Assembly (NCBI GenBank): GCA_002423325.1
Contig: DIVQ01000035.1
Coordinates: 1-20,566, forward strand
Length of the DNA: 20,566 nt
DNA from: Anaerolineales bacterium UBA6128
Lineage (GTDB): Bacteria > Chloroflexota > Anaerolineae > UBA1429
Direction: 5' to 3'
In this document: piece by piece, positions 1 through 6,283 of the stretch
How the letters are laid out: each line of letters starts with the position of its first letter
Position numbering within the stretch: position 1 is the stretch's first letter
Notes under the pieces: generated by a model
The model's input: only the letters and a program-made list of their open reading frames with translations
Database searches by the model: none
What the model was told of the DNA's origin: nothing
Translations under genes and position numbers: made by a program

Positions 1-145
1 AACATTTCATTCTGGCGCAATTCGCCGCGTGACCCATCGGAGGCACATTGCACCGTGGAAGGCTGGCAAACAGGCGGTGGAGACCGCTCGCCCGGTTCAG
101 GCCGACGGCGCGCTCCAGGCTCCTGGAACGCCTGGAAAACCCCTG

Positions 146-174
146 TTGACACAGGGCCGCTTCTATGCTATACT
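146..174 (+). promoter_or_regulatory. Strong sigma70-type promoter for the YuzD/ArsD-like selenoprotein gene
   Basis: A perfect -35 hexamer TTGACA (146-151) is followed by exactly 17 bases and the -10 hexamer TATACT (169-174). Transcription would start near 181, inside the inverted repeat described as an operator, 40-odd bases before the ATG at 223. This is the closest match to consensus among the promoters noted in the window. The bases before it (1-145) hold no gene I can support. Confidence 0.75.
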
Positions 175-178
175 GAAA

Positions 179-200
179 ATACCCTGAGGGGGTATACCCC
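179..200. promoter_or_regulatory. CsoR-family-like operator overlapping the transcription start
   Basis: ATACCC (179-184), five bases, then GGGTAT (190-195) forms a near-perfect palindrome. It overlaps a second, perfect palindrome GGGGTATACCCC (189-200). Three ATACCC half sites therefore lie within 22 bases, covering the predicted +1. G/C tracts bounded by AT in this arrangement are typical of operators for the CsoR/CstR/RcnR/FrmR family, which sense copper, persulfide, nickel or cobalt, or aldehydes. The position right after the -10 suggests repression. The regulator gene is not in the window, so the inducer is unknown. Confidence 0.6.
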
Positions 201-222
201 ATACACGTGTGAGGAGTAGCAA

Positions 223-564
223 ATGACAGAGCAGCAACGGGTCCAGGTGATTGTGCTGGGCAACAGTGAGAGCGAGATCTGCCGCGGTGGTTGAGGCCCC
301 CGACGGTCTTCGGCGGAGACCACAGAATTGACCAAGGGCTATCTGGGACGCATCTACGGTGAGCAGGTGCAGGTTGACTACTATGACATGGCTGAGCCCG
401 AGGCCTTCGAGCAGCACAAGGCGCTGCTTGATCAGGTGCCGGGGGGCTATCTCTACTATCCCCTGGTGTTTATTGACGGCAACCTCAAGGTCACGGGCGG
501 CGCGGATCCCTATCAGGTGATGTACGCCGTGCAGACGGTCCTCAAAGAGGCCGCCAAGGCCTAG
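223..564 (+). CDS. Thioredoxin-fold YuzD/ArsD-like protein, probable selenoprotein (in-frame TGA at 292-294)
   Basis: The ATG at 223 follows GAGGAG (211-216) at six bases. The frame runs 23 codons to a TGA at 292-294 and stays open in the same frame to TAG at 562-564, giving 113 residues if TGA is read as selenocysteine at position 24. Around it the protein reads EICRGG-U-GPRRSSAET. YuzD (DUF1462) proteins have CxxC, four residues, then SSxET, and ArsD has a CGP motif; both place a redox cysteine where U24 falls. The C-terminal half has a YYPLVFIDG strand-turn (a cis-Pro thioredoxin-fold hallmark) and a final helix. A SECIS-like hairpin follows the TGA. A likely role is thiol or selenol redox chemistry in the cytosol; the substrate is unknown. 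The CsoR-like operator suggests induction by metal or reactive sulfur. The alternatives are a nonsense-mutated gene, or a shorter protein from TTG 328, which would lack the whole active site and a ribosome site. Confidence 0.65.
305..321 (+). promoter_or_regulatory. Candidate bacterial SECIS hairpin
   Basis: GGTCT (305-309) pairs with AGACC (317-321), and T310 can wobble-pair with G316, leaving the loop CGGCG with a G in its second position. The loop begins 16 bases after the TGA at 292-294. A short stem, a small loop with an early G, and a UGA-to-loop distance of roughly 16-37 bases are what is expected of bacterial SECIS elements bound by SelB. The stem is short (5-6 bp), so on its own this is only supportive evidence. 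Confidence 0.45.
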
Positions 565-591
565 TCAGAACATACTTTGCGATGCAACAAA

Positions 592-625
592 AGAGGCTCC
601 CCGACGCAGATGTCGGGGAGCCTCT
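592..625 (-). terminator. Intrinsic terminator between convergent genes
   Basis: A perfect 14-bp stem (592-605 with 612-625, GC-rich centre CTCCCCGAC) closes a 6-base loop. Read on the minus strand the stem is followed by TTTTGTT, so it terminates the Lon-related protease gene ending at 639. On the plus strand there is no clean T-run, but the same hairpin can slow polymerase leaving the selenoprotein gene. Confidence 0.85.
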
Positions 626-638
626 CCAGTCTTGAGGA

Positions 639-3131
639 TCAGCACTCGTCGATGTCGCCGTCCTCGTCGCCATCGCTGTCTTCATCGTCATAGTCGCAGT
701 CTTCGTCAGCGCTGGAGCCGCCTTCGTCTTCTTCCTCTTCTTCATCGCCGCGTGTGACCTCGGCGTACTCGCGCAGTTTGGCCATCACCGCCGCATAGAT
801 CGTGCCCTCCGGATACTCGCCGGCGGCATCGGGCTCTCCGGCGGACACGCCCGTCAGCAGCGCGATGCCTTCCTCAACGGTAGACACTGCATAGATGTGG
901 AAGCGGCCTTCGGCCACGGCCTGAACGATGTCCTCGCGCAGCATCAGGTGGCGCACATTCGAGCGTGGAATGAGGACGCCCTGGTCACCCGTCAATCCGC
1001 GGCTGGCGCAGACATCGAAAAAGCCGGCGATCTTGGCGTTCGCGCCGCCGATGGCTTGAACCTGCCCCAGCTGGTTAACCGAGCCAGTGACGGCCAGGTT
1101 CTGCTTGATGGGCACGCCCGATAGGCTGGAGAGCAGCGCGTACAGCTCGGTTGACGAGGCGCTGTCGCCCTCAACCCCCGAATAGGACTGCTCAAACGTC
1201 AACGTGGCCGAGACGCTGAGGGTCTCGCGCTGCGCAAAGCGACTGGACAGGTAGGCCGCGAGGATGATCTGTCCCTTGTCGTGGATGGGCCCGGTCATCT
1301 TGACTTCGCGGTCGATGCTGATTACGCCGCTCTTGCCGGCATAGGTGCGCGCCGTGATGCGCGCCGGCAAGCCGAACTCAAAGTCCGCCGCCTGAACGAC
1401 GGTCAGCGCATTGATCTGACCGACGGTCGCGCCCTGCGTGTCGATCAGCACAACGCCGTCCGCCAACGATTCCTGGTAGCGGCGCAGGGCATAGTCGCGC
1501 ATTTGAAGGCGCTCATCGACGGCCTGCCTGACGTCGACGGCCGTGACGAGCTCCCGGCCGGCGCGTGTCGCCCAATAGGACGCCTCACGCACCAGGTCGG
1601 CCACCTCGGCGAAGCGAGCGCTCACGCGCTGTTGGTCTTCTACGAGCACGGCGGCCTCGTCAAGCAGGCGCGCCACGCCACTCGGGTCAAAGTGCTTGAG
1701 CTGCTCGCGACGGCACAGGTCGCCCACGAAGCGAGCGTATTGCTCAGGGGCCCCCTCGTTCAGGTCCATCCGGGTAACGAACTGCGAGCGCACCTTGAAA
1801 AGCTCACGAAAGTCCTCGTCGTAGGCGTAGAGCAGTTGGTACGTGTACTCATCGCCAATCAGCACAACTTTGACGTCCAGCGGGATGGGTTCGGGCTCCA
1901 GGGAGACCGTCGTCACCAGCCCGTAAAAGGAGGCCGGTTCCTCGATCCTGACCTCATGCGAGCGCAGCGCGCGCTTCAGTGCCTCCCAGGAGACCGCGTT
2001 GCTGAGCAGGTCTTTGGCCTCGACCACCAGATAACCGCCGTTGGCGCGGTGGAGCGCCCCGGCGCGAATCTGTGTAAAGTCGGTTACCATGGCGCCGAAC
2101 TGCGCCTGGTGTTCGATGCGGCCCATCAGGTTGTTATAAGTCGGGTTGTGCTCAAGGATGACGGGCGCGCGTGGCTCGGCGATGTCGCTGCTGTCGGTGA
2201 GCACGTTGACCTGGTAGCGGGTCATCGCATCGCCGTCGCTGCTCGCGATCGCCGCCAGGGGCGAGCGCGGCTCCTCGCTGGGCAGGAAGGATGCCACGTT
2301 GTCGATCACGTCCTGGCGCACGGCGTCGATGTAGGCCAGCACCTTGGGGCAGTCGCGGAAGGACTCTTTGATCTCTTCAAGCGCTGCATCGACGACGAAA
2401 CTGGTCAGGTCGCGGCTGATGCCCTCGATGGCGCGCTGCGCTTGACGGTCGAGATCGCGGGTCTGGCGCACAGTCTTTTCGAACTGCTCCTGGAGCTCGG
2501 GACGGAAAGACTCGTACTTTTTCTTGACCTCGGCGTCCAGCTTTTCGTAGGCCTCGGAGGTGAGTGGTTCGCCCTCCTGTACGGGGGCGATCGTCAGCCC
2601 GGCCTGTGAGCGGATCAGGGTAAAGCCGCGCTCGTTCAGGTAGGCGTCCAGCGCCTCGAGCAGCTCCTGTTGCTTGCGCTGGAACTGCAGACCGATCTCG
2701 CGGCGACGCTGCTCATAGTGTTCGCCCTCAAAGGCGCGCGGCAGTTCGCGCTTGAGGCTGCTGATCAGCTCTTCCATCGCCTTGCGGAACTGAACTGCGC
2801 GCCCCGGGGGCAGGTTGATGGCGTGTGGCCGGCGGGTATCGCCAAAGTTATTGACATAACACCAGTCTTCCGGCACGGTGCGCTGAGCCGCGCGTCGCGC
2901 CAGGAACTGCCGGACGGCGGTTGTGCGACCCGACCCGGCGGGGCCCACAACGAACATGTTATAGCCATAGCTGGGCATCTCGATGCCGAAATCGATGGCG
3001 CGCAGGGCGCGATCCTGGCCAATGACGCCGTCCAGCGGCGGTACTTCTGCCGTCGAACTGAACGAGAATATCGCCGGGTCGCTCACGCGGCGCAGCGCCT
3101 CAGCCTTGAGCTCAAGAGGATTGACGTCCAT
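639..3131 (-). CDS. Lon-related ATP-dependent protease (AAA_32 plus Lon protease domain)
   Basis: This 830-residue cytosolic protein joins an N-terminal AAA+ ATPase module to a C-terminal Lon-type Ser/Lys protease and would unfold and degrade protein substrates. Walker A is GPAGSGRT at residues 63-70, and the GGYLVVEAKDLL segment resembles the Walker B region. The catalytic Ser657 lies in GDSASS and Lys700 in NAKIAGFF; their 43-residue spacing equals that of E. coli Lon (S679/K722). The long charged stretch between about 90 and 260 is probably a coiled coil. The ATG follows AGGAG at good spacing. The architecture is that of the Lon-related putative proteases (COG1067), not classical LonA, which has an N-terminal substrate domain missing here. 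The final 36 residues (795-830) are an extremely acidic Asp/Glu tail, not part of the catalytic fold. Its promoter is at 3212-3239. Confidence 0.92.
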   Translation of the reverse strand: MDVNPLELKAEALRRVSDPAIFSFSSTAEVPPLDGVIGQDRALRAIDFGIEMPSYGYNMFVVGPAGSGRTTAVRQFLARRAAQRTVPEDWCYVNNFGDTRRPHAINLPPGRAVQFRKAMEELISSLKRELPRAFEGEHYEQRRREIGLQFQRKQQELLEALDAYLNERGFTLIRSQAGLTIAPVQEGEPLTSEAYEKLDAEVKKKYESFRPELQEQFEKTVRQTRDLDRQAQRAIEGISRDLTSFVVDAALEEIKESFRDCPKVLAYIDAVRQDVIDNVASFLPSEEPRSPLAAIASSDGDAMTRYQVNVLTDSSDIAEPRAPVILEHNPTYNNLMGRIEHQAQFGAMVTDFTQIRAGALHRANGGYLVVEAKDLLSNAVSWEALKRALRSHEVRIEEPASFYGLVTTVSLEPEPIPLDVKVVLIGDEYTYQLLYAYDEDFRELFKVRSQFVTRMDLNEGAPEQYARFVGDLCRREQLKHFDPSGVARLLDEAAVLVEDQQRVSARFAEVADLVREASYWATRAGRELVTAVDVRQAVDERLQMRDYALRRYQESLADGVVLIDTQGATVGQINALTVVQAADFEFGLPARITARTYAGKSGVISIDREVKMTGPIHDKGQIILAAYLSSRFAQRETLSVSATLTFEQSYSGVEGDSASSTELYALLSSLSGVPIKQNLAVTGSVNQLGQVQAIGGANAKIAGFFDVCASRGLTGDQGVLIPRSNVRHLMLREDIVQAVAEGRFHIYAVSTVEEGIALLTGVSAGEPDAAGEYPEGTIYAAVMAKLREYAEVTRGDEEEEEDEGGSSADEDCDYDDEDSDGDEDGDIDEC

Positions 3132-3211
3132 GACGACTCCTGTGAATAGTAGTTGACCGACGCGATTGCCTGCAGGGGGCCGCTGGGCCCATAGCGCCAG
3201 CCTGTTGCATC

Positions 3212-3239
3212 ATTGTAGCCGGTTCGACCTGTGGGGCAA
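3212..3239 (-). promoter_or_regulatory. Promoter for the Lon-related protease gene
   Basis: On the minus strand TTGCCC (3239-3234) is followed by 16 bases and TACAAT (3217-3212), about 80 bases upstream of the protease ATG. It stands back to back with the plus-strand promoter of the lipoprotein gene, so the 3132-3335 gap is a divergent control region. Confidence 0.6.
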
Positions 3240-3250
3240 GCGTCACGGAC

Positions 3251-3279
3251 TTGCAGCGATGAGCGCGCAGTGCGATAAT
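3251..3279 (+). promoter_or_regulatory. Promoter for the YbjN-like lipoprotein gene
   Basis: TTGCAG (3251-3256), 17 bases, then GATAAT (3274-3279), with transcription expected to start near 3286, fifty bases before the ATG at 3336. Confidence 0.55.
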
Positions 3280-3335
3280 GCAGGCGACGAGAGGGCTCGG
3301 CGTTCGACGGATCCAGATGCGCGGAGGATGAGAGG

Positions 3336-3968
3336 ATGAAACCGACCATTGCGCTGCTCGTTGTGGTGATATTCACCGCCGGCTGCCTGGTCGGGGCCAG
3401 CGACACGACGATCAAGGCGTTGCAGACGCAGGTAGCCGAGCTGAGCGCCCGGCAGGCCGAACCGACGACAACCCCCACGGCCGAAGCCATGCCTCTGGCG
3501 ACCAAGGCCACGAGTTCCTCTTTGCTCGACGGCGCTCGAGCCGTCCTTCCGGGAGATGGAGACGAGGCAGCCTTCTGTCTGGCCCTGTCTGAGGCGCTGG
3601 AAGACGAGGGCTGGACTGTTCACGATGCTTACGAGGATGGTCTCGACATCGAGAGCGCCAGCGGGCGCTTGTACATGCTGCAGTATCACTATGTCTCCAG
3701 CGACGTCAGCCGGCTGATGCTCTTCAGCCTGTGGGCGGGCGTGGGGGAATCAAACCTCAGTTACGAGACCTTGAGCGCGATCAACGTGCTGAACGACAGC
3801 TACAACCTGGCCAAGATTTCGGTGGATGCCGACGGCGATGTCTGGATCGAGACGGTCTACCCCTTCGGGCAGTCGCTGGACGTGGCCGGCTTTACCAGCT
3901 ATTTGACCTGGTTCGAGGCGGCCGAAGACACGCTGGTGCTCGACCTGCTCGCCGACTATCTCGAATAG
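3336..3968 (+). CDS. Lipoprotein with a YbjN-like domain
   Basis: The 210-residue product starts with a short hydrophobic signal and a lipobox TAG-C, so Cys17 would be lipidated and the mature protein anchored outside the cytoplasmic membrane. A Thr/Pro/Ala-rich linker (about residues 42-60) leads to a domain from about 75 to 210. That domain resembles the YbjN family (PF10722): a strand-rich segment with LNDSYNLAKISVDADGDVWIE, followed by an amphipathic C-terminal helix. YbjN-like folds resemble type III secretion chaperones and are thought to bind peptides; no enzymatic residues are seen. GGAGG (3323-3327) lies eight bases before the ATG. The gene is monocistronic, with its own promoter and a hairpin after the stop. 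The family assignment comes from the fold-like pattern alone; the function is unknown. Confidence 0.7.
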   Translation: MKPTIALLVVVIFTAGCLVGASDTTIKALQTQVAELSARQAEPTTTPTAEAMPLATKATSSSLLDGARAVLPGDGDEAAFCLALSEALEDEGWTVHDAYEDGLDIESASGRLYMLQYHYVSSDVSRLMLFSLWAGVGESNLSYETLSAINVLNDSYNLAKISVDADGDVWIETVYPFGQSLDVAGFTSYLTWFEAAEDTLVLDLLADYLE

Positions 3969-3985
3969 CACTTATTGGGCATGAC

Positions 3986-4024
3986 ACGGCCCGTGCTCGC
4001 AACCGAGTTGCGAACACGGGCCGT
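3986..4024. terminator. Bidirectional terminator hairpin
   Basis: ACGGCCCGTG (3986-3995) pairs with CACGGGCCGT (4015-4024). After one mismatch, TCGCAA (3997-4002) pairs with TTGCGA (4008-4013) around a five-base loop. It lies between the convergent stops of the lipoprotein gene (3968) and the zinc-ribbon gene (4042). No long T-run flanks it on either side. Confidence 0.7.
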
Positions 4025-4041
4025 CGCTTATTGTGAATCTG

Positions 4042-5130
4042 TCAACGTGGGGCGATGCTGGTGACGCCGCCGAGCCGGTTGGTGGTGATCACCCAGGCGC
4101 TGCCGGGCGTGAACCGGCGGTACTCCTCCAGGCTGTGCGGGCTGTAGCGGACCTCGCGATCATCGGCCAGGAGCAGCACCAGATATTCTTCGTTGGCTGC
4201 GCCTGCGCGTTGGCCCTGAGCCAGGCTCAGTGTGGGCCAGGATGGGTACATGTCGCTGCCCGTGGCCTCAGCGACCATGCCCGACACGCGCCACTCATAG
4301 ACCGAGAAGCGACACCAGTCGTCGCTGACCTCATACATGCAGTCCTGCACGACCTGCCCCTGTCCGGTGCCCGTATCGACAATGTAGGGCGTGCCGCAGA
4401 CTTCGATCGCGCCCGCCACTGGCTCGTCAATGCGGTGGCGTACGCGCTGCACGCAGCGCAGCACCTCAGCGTTGGCAGGCACCTCGTCGTGCCATCCCTC
4501 ATACTGGACCGGCTGCAGTTGCTCGATGGGAATGACATAATGCCAGCCCACCGCTTGTACGGTCCCGATGGTCTCTGATCCGACAGTGCTCATGAACAGA
4601 ATAGCGCCGATGATCAGGGACACCACCAGTGCGATGAGCAGACAGCCCAGTCCCAGGCTCGGCTTGGCCCGTGACTCTGGCCGGGGGGCCGGTTCCGGTT
4701 CAGGGCTCGGCTGCGGGCCGCGCCCGAGCGCGCCGCCGCACTGCGCGCATTTGGTGCGGTCGGCGGGGTTAGAGGCGCCACAGTGCGGGCAGATGATGGG
4801 GGGCGCGGGCTCGGTCTGCAGGGCGCCGACCACCTCCCCGGCCTCGCGGGGTTTGCCGCCGGTCAAGTCTCCGCCACACTGTGAGCATTCGGTCGCGGTG
4901 GCGCGATTGCGCGTGCCGCAGAAGGGACAGACTATGTCCGGGCCGGCGGCCACGATGGCCTCGGTCTCGGCGCTTGTGTCCAACTCCTGGCTGGTTGGCG
5001 CGTGGAACTTGGCTTCCTTGGGCATTGCGGCGCCGCAGTTGGAGCAGACCCTCGTGCGGCCGGCGTTACGGGTCCCGCAGGATGGGCAGATCCACTCCAG
5101 TTCGACGTAGCCGAGTTGCTTTTTGGCCAT
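4042..5130 (-). CDS. Triple zinc-ribbon, single-pass membrane protein
   Basis: I chose the ATG at 5130 (MAKKQLGY) because GAGGAA precedes it by seven bases; an in-frame start 54 bases upstream has no ribosome site. The 362-residue product carries three C-x2-C-x10-C-x2-C zinc ribbons (Cys 15/18/29/32, 68/71/82/85, 114/117/128/131), a Pro/Glu-rich linker (about 138-157), one membrane helix (about 159-182) and an external domain to the C terminus. That domain begins with GWHYVIPIEQLQPVQYEGW and contains several Cys and Trp. The ribbons would sit in the cytoplasm and the Trp-rich domain outside. Ribbon-helix-sensor proteins of this layout are common in Chloroflexota-like genomes but lack a known function. 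It lies 78 bases downstream of the aldo/keto reductase gene and may be co-transcribed. Confidence 0.8.
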   Translation of the reverse strand: MAKKQLGYVELEWICPSCGTRNAGRTRVCSNCGAAMPKEAKFHAPTSQELDTSAETEAIVAAGPDIVCPFCGTRNRATATECSQCGGDLTGGKPREAGEVVGALQTEPAPPIICPHCGASNPADRTKCAQCGGALGRGPQPSPEPEPAPRPESRAKPSLGLGCLLIALVVSLIIGAILFMSTVGSETIGTVQAVGWHYVIPIEQLQPVQYEGWHDEVPANAEVLRCVQRVRHRIDEPVAGAIEVCGTPYIVDTGTGQGQVVQDCMYEVSDDWCRFSVYEWRVSGMVAEATGSDMYPSWPTLSLAQGQRAGAANEEYLVLLLADDREVRYSPHSLEEYRRFTPGSAWVITTNRLGGVTSIAPR

Positions 5131-5208
5131 CGCGTGATTCCTCGTGAGGCGATGCGGGGCGCCGCTACGCGACGGCACGCCCACGCATCGTATCGTCAGC
5201 CGGTCAGG

Positions 5209-6201
5209 TCAGCGGTCTGCCCAGCCAGGCCAACGGAAGGTGCGCCCGAACGGCAGACCGAAGGGCTCGAGATAGGGCCGGAACGGCACCATGTCCGCGA
5301 TCTCCTGGATGCGTGCGAGCAGGTCGGCCGAGAGCGGCCCCTTCTCCACGGCGGCCACGTTAAGCTCAACTTCGGCCTGTGAGCGCGCGCCCATCAGCGT
5401 GGTGCTGATGTCGCGGTTCGAGATGACAAAGCGCAGCGCCATCTCGGCCAGGGGCATGCCTGCGTCGCGCACCAGTTCATACAGCTTGGCGTACTGCGCG
5501 CGGCGCGGCGGGCTGAGCCAGGGCGCGCCCGAGCGGACCTCGTCCTCGTACATGCGCGCCAGGGCGCCCTGCTGCAGCGGCGAGCCGATGATGATGCCCA
5601 TGCCCTGCTTTTTGGCCTCGGGCAAGACGCTGATCTCGGCCTCGCGCCAGAGCAACGAGTAGTTAAAGGCGGTCAGGACGACGTCGTAGCGACCGGTGGC
5701 GATGATGCGCGGCATCTCGTAGGCCGTTGTGCCGCCCAAGCCGGTGAACTTGATGATGCCCTGGCGCTTGAGATCGTCGAGCACGTCGTTCACCGGGCCG
5801 AGGAACTGGTCATAGTCGGTCCACCAGTCGTACTGCGCAGGCCGGTCGGGCTCGTGGATGATGAGAATGTCGATGTAGTCGCGCCCAAGCAGGCGCAGCG
5901 ACTCGTCCACCGAGTAGCGCAGCCCGTCGGCGTCCTTGGCGTCAAACGGCTCAGGCCGGCCGCCCAGCTTGGTCGAGAGGTAGTAGGGCTGCGTGACGCC
6001 TTGCAGCGCATACCCCATCACCTCTTCGCTGTTGGCATAGTTGGGCGCTGTGTCGACGAGGTTGACGCCCAACTCAAAGGCGCGGTGCACGGCGCGGCGC
6101 GCCTCGTCGCGGTCGTTGCCGCCTACCTTGGAGACGAACAGCCCGCCCATGCCGAGCACGCTTACGTGCAAACCGGTGCGACCCAGAGTCCTGTATTCCA
6201 T
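5209..6201 (-). CDS. Aldo/keto reductase
   Basis: The 330-residue (beta/alpha)8-barrel oxidoreductase would use NAD(P)H to interconvert a carbonyl and an alcohol in the cytosol. It opens with the family signature MEYRTLGRTGLHVSVLGMGG. The catalytic tetrad is visible as Asp50 (NLVD), Tyr55 (APNY), Lys78 (STK) and His116 (ILIIH). The C-terminal cofactor region contains the ISNRDISTTLMGARSQAEVE segment typical of these enzymes. GGGAGGAA precedes the ATG. It is the last enzyme gene of a minus-strand run (Gfo/Idh, FAD oxidoreductase, this gene), with 82 bases between it and the preceding gene, suggesting one operon. The sequence resembles the L-fucose/D-threo-aldose dehydrogenase branch, but the substrate cannot be fixed from it. 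Confidence 0.9.
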   Translation of the reverse strand: MEYRTLGRTGLHVSVLGMGGLFVSKVGGNDRDEARRAVHRAFELGVNLVDTAPNYANSEEVMGYALQGVTQPYYLSTKLGGRPEPFDAKDADGLRYSVDESLRLLGRDYIDILIIHEPDRPAQYDWWTDYDQFLGPVNDVLDDLKRQGIIKFTGLGGTTAYEMPRIIATGRYDVVLTAFNYSLLWREAEISVLPEAKKQGMGIIIGSPLQQGALARMYEDEVRSGAPWLSPPRRAQYAKLYELVRDAGMPLAEMALRFVISNRDISTTLMGARSQAEVELNVAAVEKGPLSADLLARIQEIADMVPFRPYLEPFGLPFGRTFRWPGWADR

Positions 6202-6283
6202 GCCGTTCCTCCCGTGTTTCGGTCAGTTCCTGCGCCGCCAGGGGCGCGGCAAGAGCAGCGCGCGGCCCGCTGCCGCGCGGCCG

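Noticed and set aside
1..216. Open plus-strand frame from the window edge to TAG at 214-216
   Set aside because: The translation has no recognisable fold, is rich in Gly, Pro, Arg and Trp, and runs through the strong promoter and operator of the next gene. A very short tail of an upstream gene cannot be excluded but is not supported.
328..564. Stand-alone 78-residue protein starting at TTG 328
   Set aside because: No ribosome site precedes it, and it lacks the N-terminal strand and the redox motif of its family. The same frame continues upstream through TGA to an ATG with a good ribosome site.
1281..2609. 442-codon plus-strand ORF
   Set aside because: It lies wholly within the Lon-related protease gene on the opposite strand and has no ribosome site or recognisable domain; it is a GC-driven shadow frame.
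5131..5184. N-terminal extension of the zinc-ribbon protein (MGVPSRSG)
   Set aside because: The internal ATG at 5130 has a proper ribosome site, while the upstream start does not, and the extension is basic and unlike the family.
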